DNA of 49,800 nucleotides from an uncultured Prevotellaceae bacterium (GCA_900317305.1 ONGG01000020.1:1-49800), one strand, 5' to 3'; numbered from the stretch's first letter, positions 26,052-35,120 are shown. Numbers and translations: made by a program. The notes: generated by a model not told the origin, from the sequence alone.

Positions 26052-26813
26052 TTAGAACAACTGGAGTTTCACACCAAGCGAGAGACCAATGATATCCCTC
26101 AACTTGACGCTGCGATTGCCAAAAAAATCAAAAAGGTAGAGGTCGCAGGTGCTGCATTCATAAAAAGCGGTGATAGACTTGGGCCGTTTCTTCTTGCCCG
26201 TGCTGAAATGCCATGTCAGTCGCTCTCCCACAAACACATTGATTCTGAACCGGGTAGAGAACCAATAATAGTTGTTGGGATATCTGCTGGGCAGATAACT
26301 CCAGAAACGGCTTTCCACCACGGTGTTCAAGTAGAGGCCACATGAGAGGGGTTCGAGCACGATATTGTCGTCCACCCGAAGTCTCCAGGGTATAAAATTT
26401 TCCTTCACCGTGATGGTAGGTTTTGCCGAGAGCGCCTTGTATTTGGGCACAAATCCCATCAGCAGGTGTGTCTCCCATTGCTTGTTCCGGCCATAACACC
26501 ATCCGATACCGGCCGACACCAGTCCCATATTGCCTGCATTCTGCACCACCAGTTGCGAGGGCACAAACCACTGCCAAAAAGGGCGATGATTAGAGGAATT
26601 GGAGGAATCAGAATAATCAGAGTAATCGGAATAATCAGAATAATCGGAATAATCAGAATAATCGGAGTACTCAGAGTACTCAGAGTTTTCAGAGTTTTCT
26701 GAATACTCTGAGTTTTCTGAATAATCTGAATTCTGCGAAAAATCATCTGCCACAGATGGCACGGCGAGCATCAGCAATATATTAATAATGTATGTTCTCA
26801 GCCTCATAGCCAT
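26052..26813 (-). CDS. outer-membrane-type protein with a Ser-rich repeat segment
   Basis: About 253 residues. An N-terminal signal (MRLRTYIINILLMLAVPSVA) is followed by a low-complexity segment of ~50 residues made of Y/N-S-D/E triplets (residues ~20-70) and then a beta-rich domain with many aromatic residues that ends in Phe (GVKLQLF), typical of outer-membrane beta-barrels. The call of a barrel is by composition only. I use the M-A-M start at 26813 (26807 is an alternative); it overlaps the end of the phosphoesterase gene by ~32 bp. The repeat segment is built from the same 9-mer as the intergenic tract at 18025-18195. Confidence 0.72.
   Translation of the reverse strand: MAMRLRTYIINILLMLAVPSVADDFSQNSDYSENSEYSENSENSEYSEYSDYSDYSDYSDYSDYSDYSDSSNSSNHRPFWQWFVPSQLVVQNAGNMGLVSAGIGWCYGRNKQWETHLLMGFVPKYKALSAKPTITVKENFIPWRLRVDDNIVLEPLSCGLYLNTVVESRFWSYLPSRYPNNYYWFSTRFRINVFVGERLTWHFSTGKKKRPKSITAFYECSTCDLYLFDFFGNRSVKLRDIIGLSLGVKLQLF
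26596..26735 (-). repeat. 9-bp coding repeat (Y/N-S-D/E triplets)
   Basis: On the minus strand, units of the form TA(T/C)TC(T/C)GA(T/G) recur about sixteen times, encoding Tyr-Ser-Asp/Glu. Unit length is a multiple of three, so slippage would change protein length without a frameshift. Confidence 0.85.
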
Positions 26814-27600
26814 TGGGAGTGATGGTGAACAGGATGTAGTTGCGGTGGTTGGCACTGTCGGTCACGTAATACGTGATGCCATCGTCGAGCGGCGAGAAGC
26901 AGTCGTTCTTGTGCAGGTGGCCTGCCGTGCAGAAGAGCACACCGGGAAAGAGCGAGAGATAATGGTGGAAAGCCTGGAGCACCTCGTTGTTGAACTGCTC
27001 GCACAGTGGCGGCGCATGCATGCAGAACACCGTGCGGTCGTAGCGCGAGGCATCGGCCTGCAACTCCGTATTCAGGAAATCGAAGTCGGGAATGGGGTCG
27101 GTGAAGTCGTATTCGAGGGCGTTGGTGTTGAGGCACACGAATTTCACGCGGCCGGCAATGAACGAGAAGTTGGAGGGACCGAACATCTTGTGGTAGGTCT
27201 CGATGCCGGTGCCCAGGCAGTCGTGGTTGCCCAGCACCACCACATAGGGCACATCAAGCCGGTCGAGAATGTCGTGCTGCTGCACGAATTCCCTTGTGGC
27301 GCCATAGTTGCTCACATCGCCGCCATGCACCGCGAAGTCGATGTTGCCACTGTTGTTGATGTCTTTCACCAAGTCCTCCAGTTCGTCGTAGTGCCCCTGG
27401 GTGTCGCTGAACACCGCCACCCTTAGCGTGTCCTTGTCAAGACAGTTTCGCTCGATGAGCTCAGCTTGGTGAAGATTGACGTTTGTCTCGTCATCAAAAT
27501 CCACGGCATAGGGATGCACGTCGAAGAGGTCGGCGCACGAAAAGCATGCCACGGCAAGAAGGATGGTCAGCAGACATCTTTCAATCCTTTTTCCAACCAT
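26782..27600 (-). CDS. calcineurin-like phosphoesterase lipoprotein
   Basis: About 272 residues, with an N-terminal lipoprotein-type signal (LLTILLAVACFSCADLF) and then a complete metallophosphoesterase domain: LRVAVFSDTQGHYDELEDL (DxH-like first motif), FAVHGGDVSN (GD), YVVVLGNHDCLG (GNHD), FCMHAPP and TAGHLHKNDC (GHxH). All metal-site motifs are present, except that the first His reads Gln (SDTQGH). I chose the ATG at 27600 since upstream sequence belongs to the preceding gene. Likely periplasmic or outer-membrane attached; substrate unknown. Confidence 0.86.
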   Translation of the reverse strand: MVGKRIERCLLTILLAVACFSCADLFDVHPYAVDFDDETNVNLHQAELIERNCLDKDTLRVAVFSDTQGHYDELEDLVKDINNSGNIDFAVHGGDVSNYGATREFVQQHDILDRLDVPYVVVLGNHDCLGTGIETYHKMFGPSNFSFIAGRVKFVCLNTNALEYDFTDPIPDFDFLNTELQADASRYDRTVFCMHAPPLCEQFNNEVLQAFHHYLSLFPGVLFCTAGHLHKNDCFSPLDDGITYYVTDSANHRNYILFTITPNGYEAENIHY

Positions 27601-28684
27601 AGTGATAATAATACCAGTAGGTGCGGCCATACGCACGGCGCATGGCATTGGCCACAGTGGCCTTGGGCAGCGATTTCTTCTTCTGGCAGAAATCCAGGTA
27701 GCGCAGTTCCATCTCGGTCTCATCGCCCTCGATGGAATCTTTCGTCGCCATGGTGTTGTACATCGTCAGAGCCTCGGCATAGTGCTTGGGCATGAGCGAG
27801 TCGGGATAGGCCACCACCACGGCGGCGGCAAACACCTTCAGTTTGCGGTCGATGAGCAGTTGGGTGAGTTTGTAGTCGGCCCGCACGCCCACCTTCCGGG
27901 TATAGAGCGTGATGAGGCTGTCGGGCATGATCACGGTGCGTGCCACCTTGCCTTCGGGCAGTAGCGAGGCCGTTGCCTCGGTAACGGGATACTCGAAAAA
28001 GCGGTTGCCCAACTGCCCCTCATGGGCCAGGGCATAGGCCCTGAGCATGGTGAGCGAGTTGTCGGTCACCTCCGACTTCCTTCCTACCTTGAGCGCGGCG
28101 CGGTAATCCTCATCGAGCAGTAGCTTCTCCATGCGCATGCGGTAGTGGAACGTAGCGTCGTGGTTGCTGAAGAGTCCCACGAGTACGAACATCACCACCA
28201 TGGTGAGCAGATTGATCCACGTCGAGCGCGCAAACAGTCCCCACTGTCCGTTGTCGGGCTCGAAAGGCTCCATCTGCCTGAGCACGATCACGAGGGGCAC
28301 GTAGGCCACGATGATGAGCGGCAGTGCGATGAGCCACCCACCGAACGAGAAGCCCAGGTCGATGTTAGAGCTGACATCGGTGATCAGGGTGAGCACGAGC
28401 AGCGAGGGCAGGTAGGTGAGGGCATGGGCACGCTTGCGCAGCCGGGTGAGATGATAGACGCAACGCTGCAAGATGCCGAGCACAAGCGTGATGAGCACCG
28501 CCCCCACCCCACGGCTATAGTGGGTCTGTCCGCCCGAGAGCACATGTTGGCCTGCCGCCAGCACATCGTTCTGGTAGAAGAACAGGTAGATGAAGGTGAA
28601 GACGACGAATGCGACGAGGCACACCCACTCGTTGTACCACGAGCCGGCATGCTTGTCTCTCTCACTGAAATCGAGGTATGGCAT
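27581..28684 (-). CDS. multi-pass membrane protein of unknown function (DUF6057-like?)
   Basis: About 367 residues. The N-terminal half has around five hydrophobic helices (CLVAFVVFTFIYLFFY, GAVLITLVLGILQ, WLIALPLIIVAYVPLVIVL, LTMVVMFVLVGLF); the C-terminal half is soluble and helical, with TPR-like repeats (LRAYALAHEGQLGNRFFEYP, YLDFCQKKKSLPKATV). The combination resembles a Bacteroidota family I know as DUF6057, but I am not certain. The ATG at 28684 is preferred over the frame start at 28759 because the upstream part lies in an inverted repeat. Overlaps the phosphoesterase gene by 20 bp. Confidence 0.75.
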   Translation of the reverse strand: MPYLDFSERDKHAGSWYNEWVCLVAFVVFTFIYLFFYQNDVLAAGQHVLSGGQTHYSRGVGAVLITLVLGILQRCVYHLTRLRKRAHALTYLPSLLVLTLITDVSSNIDLGFSFGGWLIALPLIIVAYVPLVIVLRQMEPFEPDNGQWGLFARSTWINLLTMVVMFVLVGLFSNHDATFHYRMRMEKLLLDEDYRAALKVGRKSEVTDNSLTMLRAYALAHEGQLGNRFFEYPVTEATASLLPEGKVARTVIMPDSLITLYTRKVGVRADYKLTQLLIDRKLKVFAAAVVVAYPDSLMPKHYAEALTMYNTMATKDSIEGDETEMELRYLDFCQKKKSLPKATVANAMRRAYGRTYWYYYHYGWKKD

Positions 28685-28703
28685 CTCGTTTTGTTGTTTA
28701 GCG

Positions 28704-28741
28704 GAAGAATGGCGGGCCACATGTGCTGCCCGCCATTCTTC
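28704..28741 (-). terminator. perfect 14-bp hairpin downstream of glgB
   Basis: GAAGAATGGCGGGC and GCCCGCCATTCTTC pair perfectly around a 10-nt loop. There is no T run, so it may act as an mRNA 3' stabiliser rather than a terminator. A second imperfect palindrome (28757-28790) lies right after the glgB stop. Confidence 0.6.
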
Positions 28742-28790
28742 TGGTTGTATAGTTTCCACTTGTCCGGACGCCTGTCCTGACGCAGGTGGA

Positions 28791-30875
28791 TTAGTTCTTC
28801 TTCAGCACCACGGCCGAGCGGGCGGGGATGTAGAGTTTGAGCCACTCCTTGTGGTCGTTTACATAGAGCGGGTCGTAGTTGGTGAAGTGTGTCATGGTGT
28901 CGTCGGCCAGTCCGTTGCCGCCGAAGTCCTTCGAGTCGGTGTTGAGCACCACGTCGTATGAGCCGGTGGGCACCAGGAATCCGTAGTCGGTGTACGAGCG
29001 TGTGGGACTGAAGTTGAACACGAATACGAGGTCGCCCCTCATGAAGGCGAGCACCTGGTCGCCATCGTTGTGCCAGATTTCCTGCACCGGTGTCTTCTGG
29101 AAGTTCTTCTCCATCTTGATCACCTTGAGCATCTGCTTGTCGAAGTCGCCCAGCCAGTGGTAGCACAGTTCGTGGTTGTCGACGAGGTTCCACTGACGGC
29201 GTGCATACTTGTAGCTCCATCCGTTGCCCTCGCGTGGGAAGTCGATCCACTCGGGATGGCCGAACTCATTGCCCATGAAGTTGAGGTAGCCGCCGTTGAT
29301 GGCAGCGGCTGTCACCAGACGTATCATCTTGTGCAGCGCGATGCCACGATTGGCCATATCGTTCTCGTCGCCCTTCTTGAAGTGCCAGTACATGTCGGCG
29401 TCGATGAGTCTGAACACGATGGTCTTATCGCCCACCAGGGCCTGGTCGTGACTCTCGCAGTAGCTGATGGTCTTCTCGTCGGGTCGGCGGTTTTTCACCT
29501 CCCAGAATATCGACGATGGTTTCCAGTTCTCGTCGCTCAGTTCCTTGATGGTCTTGATCCAGTAGTCGGGTATGTTCATGGCCATGCGGTAGTCGAATCC
29601 GTAGCCGCCGTCCTCGAATTTCGCAGCCAGTCCGGGCATGCCGCTCACCTCCTCGGCGATGGTCACGGCATTGGGGTTCACCTCGTGGATGAGCAGGTTG
29701 GCCAGCGTCAGGTAGCAGATGGCGTTGTCGTCCTCATGTCCGTTGAAGTAGTCGCCGTAGTTGCAGAAAGCCTCTCCCAGTCCGTGGCTGTAGTAGAGCA
29801 TCGAGGTGACGCCGTCGAAGCGGAATCCGTCGAAGTGGTATTCCTCGAGCCAGTACTTGCAGTTGGAGAGCAGGAAGTGTATCACGTCGTCCTTGCCGTA
29901 GTCGAAGCAGAGCGAGTCCCAGGCGGGGTGCTCATGCTTCTCGCCGGGGTAGAAGAACTGGTTGGGGTCGCCGGCCAGGTTGCCGAGTCCCTCCACCTCG
30001 TTCTTCACGGCGTGCGAGTGCACGATGTCCATGATCACGGCGATGCCGTTCTGGTGTGCGGTGTCGATGAGTTCCTTCAGTTCCTCGGGCGTGCCGAAGC
30101 GGCTCGACGCTGCGAAGAACGAGCTCACGTGGTAGCCGAACGAGCCATAGTAGGGATGCTCCTGGATGGCCATGATTTGGATGCAGTTGTATCCGTCGGC
30201 GATGACGCGCGGCAGCACGTTGTCCTTGAACTCGGTATACGAGCCCACCTTCTCGGCGTCTTGCGCCATGCCGATGTGGCACTCGTAGATGAGCAGCGGG
30301 TTCACGTCGGGCTTGAATTTCTTCTTTTTCCACACGTAGGGCTCTGCCGGGCACCACACCTGTGCCGAGAAGATCTTGGTGACATCGTCTTGCACCACGC
30401 GCTGTGCCCATGCCGGTATGCGCTCTCCCTCTCCGCCGTTCCAGTGCACGTGCATCTTGTAGAGGTCGCCATGCTTCATGGCCCTGGCGCCCAGTTTCAG
30501 TTCCCAGTTGTCGGTGCCTTTCACGCGCTTGGCGCGGTATTTCTCGGTCTCCTGCCAGTCGTTGAAGTCGCCCACCAGGTAGATGTCGGTGGCATTGGGT
30601 GCCCACTCGCGGAACACCCATCCACGTGGGGTGCGGTGCAGTCCGTAGTAGTCGTAGCCCGAGGCAAAGTCGGTGAGGGTGGTCTTTCCATTGCGGGTGA
30701 GTTGGTTGAGTTTCCACAACGCATGGTCGTGGCGGCCTTTGATGGCGTCCTCATAGGGTTCCAGATATGGGTCTTGCGCCACGAGTCCGATGTGCTTCGG
30801 CACTCTCCTGCGAGTTGCTGCTTTCTTCACCACCTTGGTCTCCTCGGTGGCTTTTGGGGTTTTCTTCTCTGCCAT
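28791..30875 (-). CDS. glgB: 1,4-alpha-glucan branching enzyme
   Basis: A 694-residue GH13 branching enzyme that introduces alpha-1,6 branches into glycogen in the cytosol. An N-terminal CBM48 (YDYYGLHRTPRGWVFREWAP) leads into the (beta/alpha)8 barrel: VIMDIVHSHAVKNE, DGFRFDGVTSMLYYSHG with the nucleophile Asp, IAEEVSGMPGLAAK with the general acid Glu, and SYCESHDQALVGDKT. The C-terminal beta domain ends RSAVVLKKN. The first 25 residues are a Lys/Thr-rich low-complexity extension. The sequence resembles the eukaryote-like branching enzymes typical of Bacteroidota. No other glycogen genes are in the window. Confidence 0.95.
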   Translation of the reverse strand: MAEKKTPKATEETKVVKKAATRRRVPKHIGLVAQDPYLEPYEDAIKGRHDHALWKLNQLTRNGKTTLTDFASGYDYYGLHRTPRGWVFREWAPNATDIYLVGDFNDWQETEKYRAKRVKGTDNWELKLGARAMKHGDLYKMHVHWNGGEGERIPAWAQRVVQDDVTKIFSAQVWCPAEPYVWKKKKFKPDVNPLLIYECHIGMAQDAEKVGSYTEFKDNVLPRVIADGYNCIQIMAIQEHPYYGSFGYHVSSFFAASSRFGTPEELKELIDTAHQNGIAVIMDIVHSHAVKNEVEGLGNLAGDPNQFFYPGEKHEHPAWDSLCFDYGKDDVIHFLLSNCKYWLEEYHFDGFRFDGVTSMLYYSHGLGEAFCNYGDYFNGHEDDNAICYLTLANLLIHEVNPNAVTIAEEVSGMPGLAAKFEDGGYGFDYRMAMNIPDYWIKTIKELSDENWKPSSIFWEVKNRRPDEKTISYCESHDQALVGDKTIVFRLIDADMYWHFKKGDENDMANRGIALHKMIRLVTAAAINGGYLNFMGNEFGHPEWIDFPREGNGWSYKYARRQWNLVDNHELCYHWLGDFDKQMLKVIKMEKNFQKTPVQEIWHNDGDQVLAFMRGDLVFVFNFSPTRSYTDYGFLVPTGSYDVVLNTDSKDFGGNGLADDTMTHFTNYDPLYVNDHKEWLKLYIPARSAVVLKKN

Positions 30876-30920
30876 ATATGTTGTCGGTAGTTGGGTTTCT
30901 TTTTGTTGATTTGCGAAGGG

Positions 30921-31370
30921 TTATTTCACGGCCACTTTGAAGATGGCCTTCTTGAGCTCAGGTTCTGAAGTGATGCAGGGAGCGTGCCCGTCTTGTGGGT
31001 AGAACACCACAAACATGCCTTTCCGGCAGGTGACGTGGCACAGCGATTTCACACCCGGGAATTTGGTGATGTCTTTCTCGGCGTTGTACTCCAGTGGGGG
31101 CAGCTCGCAGGCTGGCAGGTATCCGTAGGTCTCCTCTCCCGAGATGGGAATCTGGATGTCGATCATCTTCTCGTGTGTCTCGAGCACGGCCTCCTCGGCG
31201 GTCTTGCCTTTGGCCACCTGCACGTTCACGAACACCTCGTCGCCCTGTATCATGTGTTTTCCAGCCTCGAGTTTCTCGAGGTCATTGTCACGCACGAAGT
31301 CGACCACTACCTTGAAGAGCGGGTTGAGGTCGACGATTTTGCCTAAATTGTCTAATGTGTCTAGAATCAT
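30921..31370 (-). CDS. YhcH/YjgK/YiaL family protein
   Basis: A 149-residue member of the YhcH/YjgK/YiaL (DUF386) family, with a single cupin-like fold: MILDTLDNLGKIVDLNPLF, the metal-binding THEKMIDIQIPISGEE and FVVFYPQDGHAPCI with conserved His/Asp. Family members are linked to sialic acid, rhamnogalacturonan or other sugar-acid pathways (for example YhcH in nan operons; EbgC). Here it lies between glgB (45 bp) and the MORN gene (26 bp) with no sialic acid genes nearby, so its substrate is unclear. Confidence 0.9.
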   Translation of the reverse strand: MILDTLDNLGKIVDLNPLFKVVVDFVRDNDLEKLEAGKHMIQGDEVFVNVQVAKGKTAEEAVLETHEKMIDIQIPISGEETYGYLPACELPPLEYNAEKDITKFPGVKSLCHVTCRKGMFVVFYPQDGHAPCITSEPELKKAIFKVAVK

Positions 31371-31396
31371 AAGTATTGCTTTAAGTTGGATGAATC

Positions 31397-32512
31397 TCAG
31401 TCGGTGTATCTTATACCGTCGGCATAATGTCCGCGGGCTGTCACCTGCCCGCTCTTGTTCTTCTCCACGAAGTTGCCGTCGCGCTCCCCGTTCTTGTACG
31501 AGCCCTCGAAGCGCTTGCCGTCGCGTGTCTCCTCTATGGCCTCGCCATGTCGCACGCCACGGTGATACTGTCCGCGGAACCTTGCCCCGTCGTGGTAGCG
31601 GATGATGACCAGTCCTTCGAAGTTGCCGTCGCGGAACTGTCCCTCATACACGTCGCCGTTCTTCTTGGTCAGCTTGCCGTTGCCGTTCTGCTTGTCCTTG
31701 GCCCACTGCCCCACATACACGTCGCCGTTTCTCCACTTGAAGGTTCCCGCGCCCGACTTCTCGCCGTTGAGGAACCGTCCTTGGTAGCCGTCGCCGTTCT
31801 TGTAGGTCACGGTGCCATATCCCGTGCGCTCGTTGTTCACGTAGTCGCCCTCGTAGACGTCGCCGTTGGCAAACTCATACCGTCCTTTTCCGTTGGGCAG
31901 GTCGTGCTCCCACTGTCCGATATACTTGTCGCCCTCGGCATAGCTGTTGGTGCCCTTCCCCGAGCGCTCGTTGTTGAGCCAGTTGCCCGAGTAGTAGGCA
32001 TCGCCCCAGTGGAACACGCCGTAGCCGTTTTTCTCGTCGTTCTTCCAGTTGCCGTCGTAGTACTGTCCGGTGCAGAAGGTATATTTTCCCCTTCCGCTCC
32101 GCTCTCCGGCATACCAGAAACCGTCGTACACGTCGCCGTTGTAGTAGTACATCACGCCCTTTCCGTGCGGGATGTCACGATACCAGCTGCCCACGTACTT
32201 GTTGTTGTTCATATAATAGAACGTACCCTTCCCATGACGTTGGTCCTGGAAATAGTCGCCCTCATATTTCTCTCCATCAGCAAAGGTATACACTCCATGC
32301 CCTTGGCGTTTTCCTTTCACGTATTCGCCCTTGTAGACATCACCGTTGTCGTAGGTGGTGGTGCCCTTGCCGTGAGGTTTTCCTCCCATTAGTTCTCCTT
32401 GGTAATGGCCATGGTCCTTGGTGGTGTAGGTGCCGAGCGTGATTTTCTGTGCATTTACGCCAAGCGAGGCCACCATCATGGCCATCATCAATATTTGCAA
32501 GCGAATTCTCAT
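31397..32512 (-). CDS. exported MORN-repeat protein
   Basis: About 371 residues with an N-terminal signal (MRIRLQILMMAMMVASLGVN) followed by about 14 tandem MORN repeats of 23 residues (pattern Y-x-G-x-W/Y…G-x-G-x-x-x-Y/F, e.g. YKGEYVKGKRQGHGVYTF, YVGQWAKDKQNGNGKLTK). I use ATG 32512 since it places the signal peptide properly. MORN repeats form elongated beta-hairpin rods used as scaffolds or for membrane/lipid contacts. No enzymatic domain is attached. Function unknown; envelope location is inferred from the signal. Confidence 0.9.
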   Translation of the reverse strand: MRIRLQILMMAMMVASLGVNAQKITLGTYTTKDHGHYQGELMGGKPHGKGTTTYDNGDVYKGEYVKGKRQGHGVYTFADGEKYEGDYFQDQRHGKGTFYYMNNNKYVGSWYRDIPHGKGVMYYYNGDVYDGFWYAGERSGRGKYTFCTGQYYDGNWKNDEKNGYGVFHWGDAYYSGNWLNNERSGKGTNSYAEGDKYIGQWEHDLPNGKGRYEFANGDVYEGDYVNNERTGYGTVTYKNGDGYQGRFLNGEKSGAGTFKWRNGDVYVGQWAKDKQNGNGKLTKKNGDVYEGQFRDGNFEGLVIIRYHDGARFRGQYHRGVRHGEAIEETRDGKRFEGSYKNGERDGNFVEKNKSGQVTARGHYADGIRYTD

Positions 32513-32533
32513 TGTTTTCTTCGGATTATCGCC

Positions 32534-32541
32534 CAAAATTA
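32534..32541 (-). promoter_or_regulatory. probable -7 box (TAATTTTG) of the MORN gene
   Basis: Minus-strand TAATTTTG 22 nt before the ATG at 32512; no well-spaced TTG. This could drive MORN, yhcH-like and glgB together. Confidence 0.45.
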
Positions 32542-32624
32542 CAAAAAAAGTGGCAAACGTGAAAAACTTTTGCGATTTTTTAATATAATATGTACTGAAT
32601 CATCCTCCAAAGACACATTGCAGC

Positions 32625-34967
32625 CTACTCGGTCACTTCTCTCACATCGCTGTCGCCGGGCGTGAAGAGCAGTCCCTTGCACTGCTGGGCGCCGGCCTTG
32701 TAGGGGCGCAGCTCCACCTTCTTCCAGTCGATCTTGTCGGTCGACTGTGCCACGGGAACATGCGGGATGAGCGAGCCGTCGCGCACCAGGATCACGCAGG
32801 GTATCTCGCCCGCCTTGATGATGCGGTAGCCGCCCTCATACACCTCTCCGCTCTGGTAGTCTATCCATCGGCCGGCGGGCAGATAGCACACCCGCTCGGT
32901 GCCACTCTCCATAAGTGGTGCCACGAGCATCTGTGAGCCAAACATATACTCATCCTCCACGAGCCATGCTCCCGGGTCTTGGGGGAACTCCACGAAGAGG
33001 GCGCGCACCATGGGCAGACCGCGGTTCGAGCAGTCCTTGGCCTGGGCATAGACATAAGGCATGAGGGCATATTTCATCTCAGCGCACTTGCGGAAGGCGT
33101 CGGTGAACGAGTCGCTGATGAGCCATGGCTCGGTGGGAGGAGCGCCGTGTGCACGGGTGTGCGACGAGAGGAAGCCGAAGGGCAGCCACCGGCGGTAGAT
33201 GTCCTCGGGCGATGCCGTGACGAATCCGCCCATGTCGTGGCTCCAGAACGAGAAGCCGCTGAGTCCGAAGCTCAGGCCGCCTCGCAGGTCGCCCAGCATG
33301 CCGATATTGTTGGTGGCGGCGTCGCCACCCCAGTGCAGCGGATAGCGTTGCGAACCGGCCCATGCGCTGCGAGCCCATATCACGCCCTCGCCCGAGTTGT
33401 CCTTCACGGCGTTCCACAGGGCCATGTTGTAGCGCAGGGGATAGAGGTTGTGCTCATAGAATCCTGTGCGGCCGCTGGCATAGAGTCCGTTGAAGGGTGC
33501 CGCCTCGCCGAAGTCGCACTTGATGGCCCCCACCCCTTGGCGGATGAGTGCGCCGATCTTGTCCTGGTACCATTTCACCGTCTTGGGGTTCGAGAGGTCG
33601 AGCACGGCATCCTCGTAGGGCATGCCGCCCATACCGTTCTTCACGTGCATGCCACCGTCTACCAACTCCTTGAAATAGCGGTTCTTGGGTGTGAAATATG
33701 GCAGTTGCCACAGGCAGGTGTGGAACCCGTCTTTCTTCATCTGCTTGAGCATGCCCACGGGGTCGGGGAACCGGTCTTTGGCAAACTCGTAGTCGCACTG
33801 CCAGTCTACGCCAAACCATCCTGTATCGAAGTGAATCACGTCGGATGGGATGCGGTGGGCACGCAGTTGCCGGGCTATCTCAAGTCCCTCTTTCTGAGAG
33901 AAATAGGTGATTCGGCTCATCCAGGTGCCGAAGGTCCAGAGGGGCAGCATCGGACTCTTTCCCGTGACGTTGGTATAGGCGTCGAGAATGTCCTTCGGCT
34001 CGCCGAAGAACACGAAGAAGTCCACGGCCTCGTCGCCCATGAAGAGGCGTTGTGCGCCGATATACGAGGCACCGAAGTCGCAGGTCACGGGTGCGCTGGT
34101 GTGCATGAAGAGTCCGTAGCCCCTGTTGCTGAAGTAGAAGGGCACGGGCTTGTACATGCCGTCGGTCTCCGGTCCCTGGGGGTCGGTCACGTAGAGGTGC
34201 ACCTTCTGGCCCACTTTGTTGAGCGAGGTGAACGACTCTCCGCAGCCGAAGATCCGCTCTCCTGGCGAGAGGAAGAACACGGGGTTCACGCTGCGCGAGT
34301 TATCAGCGCCGCGCTTGATGAAGCAGAACGGCAACAGTTTCACCTGAGTGGAGTCGTTGTCGATGATGGCGCGTGTCTGGGTGAGGATTTTCCCTTTGCT
34401 GTCGCGCAGCACGATGCGCCAGGGGTAGCGCTGTATCTCGATGCATCCCTTGGCACTCTTGTAGCACACCGAGTTGCCGCGCCGCTCCATGGTCCAGCCT
34501 TGTGCGGCGGGCCGGGTGTCGGCACTCTTCCACCTGGCCTTGAACTCATCGGAGAGCATCGGGTCGGCATCGGTGTCATCGGCGGGCTCGATGGGTGTGG
34601 TGAGCATGCGGATGCGCACCGTGCGGTCGTCCACGAACTGCAACTGGAAGTTGAAGTCGGGGTCGTTGTCATACTGCGTGTCGGGGAAGTCGAGCATCTG
34701 CATCCTCACGGGCCAGTAGCCGTTGAGGTTGAAGGCCTGTCGTGGCGACAGGCGGTAGCGTTTCCAGTTCACCTTTCCCGATGCGGTGGCATCATCAAAC
34801 TGTGCGAGGCTGTCGGCCAGGAAATAGGTGTTGGCCAGGTCGCTGAAGTCGGTCGACATGTCCTTGGCATTGTTCTGCAGGTATTCCACGCCCGCATTGG
34901 TCTGCAACTGTGCCCTTGCCCCCACAGCGAGGCAGGCGAGCATCATCATAACGATTGTCTTCTTCAT
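32625..34967 (-). CDS. secreted GH31 glycosidase, alpha-xylosidase-like
   Basis: A 780-residue GH31 enzyme with a signal peptide (MKKTIVMMMLACLAVGARAQ). Order: N-terminal beta-sandwich (FGCGESFTSLNKVGQKVHLY), barrel (MLPLWTFGTWMSRITYFSQK, HFDTGWFG), nucleophile region VGAIKCDFGEAAPF with Asp485, acid/base region RYPLHWGGDA, and C-terminal beta domains (MFGSQMLVAPL). The D-F-G-E nucleophile context is that of alpha-xylosidases such as YicI/XylS rather than alpha-glucosidases. ATG 34967 is chosen for the signal peptide; the frame opens earlier at 35021. It would remove alpha-xylosyl units, as in xyloglucan oligosaccharides. Confidence 0.9.
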   Translation of the reverse strand: MKKTIVMMMLACLAVGARAQLQTNAGVEYLQNNAKDMSTDFSDLANTYFLADSLAQFDDATASGKVNWKRYRLSPRQAFNLNGYWPVRMQMLDFPDTQYDNDPDFNFQLQFVDDRTVRIRMLTTPIEPADDTDADPMLSDEFKARWKSADTRPAAQGWTMERRGNSVCYKSAKGCIEIQRYPWRIVLRDSKGKILTQTRAIIDNDSTQVKLLPFCFIKRGADNSRSVNPVFFLSPGERIFGCGESFTSLNKVGQKVHLYVTDPQGPETDGMYKPVPFYFSNRGYGLFMHTSAPVTCDFGASYIGAQRLFMGDEAVDFFVFFGEPKDILDAYTNVTGKSPMLPLWTFGTWMSRITYFSQKEGLEIARQLRAHRIPSDVIHFDTGWFGVDWQCDYEFAKDRFPDPVGMLKQMKKDGFHTCLWQLPYFTPKNRYFKELVDGGMHVKNGMGGMPYEDAVLDLSNPKTVKWYQDKIGALIRQGVGAIKCDFGEAAPFNGLYASGRTGFYEHNLYPLRYNMALWNAVKDNSGEGVIWARSAWAGSQRYPLHWGGDAATNNIGMLGDLRGGLSFGLSGFSFWSHDMGGFVTASPEDIYRRWLPFGFLSSHTRAHGAPPTEPWLISDSFTDAFRKCAEMKYALMPYVYAQAKDCSNRGLPMVRALFVEFPQDPGAWLVEDEYMFGSQMLVAPLMESGTERVCYLPAGRWIDYQSGEVYEGGYRIIKAGEIPCVILVRDGSLIPHVPVAQSTDKIDWKKVELRPYKAGAQQCKGLLFTPGDSDVREVTE

Positions 34968-35008
34968 CGTATTGGTTTTGATTTGTTGAGTATTCGTATT
35001 TTGCACTG

Positions 35009-35016
35009 CAAAAATA
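35009..35016 (-). promoter_or_regulatory. probable -7 box (TATTTTTG) of the GH31 gene
   Basis: Minus-strand TATTTTTG about 42 nt before the ATG at 34967, inside a small palindrome (ATTTTTGCA-G-TGCAAAAT). Confidence 0.45.
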
Positions 35017-35120
35017 ATCAATTAATTTCTTATAGGTGGGAATCGGGCGAAAAAATGTGATGCCGAGGCTGTACAAAATTGCTGACAGCAGATTACAAAA
35101 AGATTTTCTCCCGACATTTC

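Noticed and set aside
28685-28759. N-terminal extension of the membrane protein at 27581 (start at 28759)
   Set aside because: The extra 25 codons lie in a perfect 14-bp inverted repeat after glgB and do not look like a membrane-protein N-terminus; ATG 28684 fits better.
29070-30890. 606-residue plus-strand frame opposite glgB
   Set aside because: Antisense shadow of GC-rich coding sequence; composition is unlike a real protein and all GH13 motifs are on the minus strand.
32979-35060. 693-residue plus-strand frame opposite the GH31 gene
   Set aside because: Same shadow effect; the GH31 motifs read on the minus strand.
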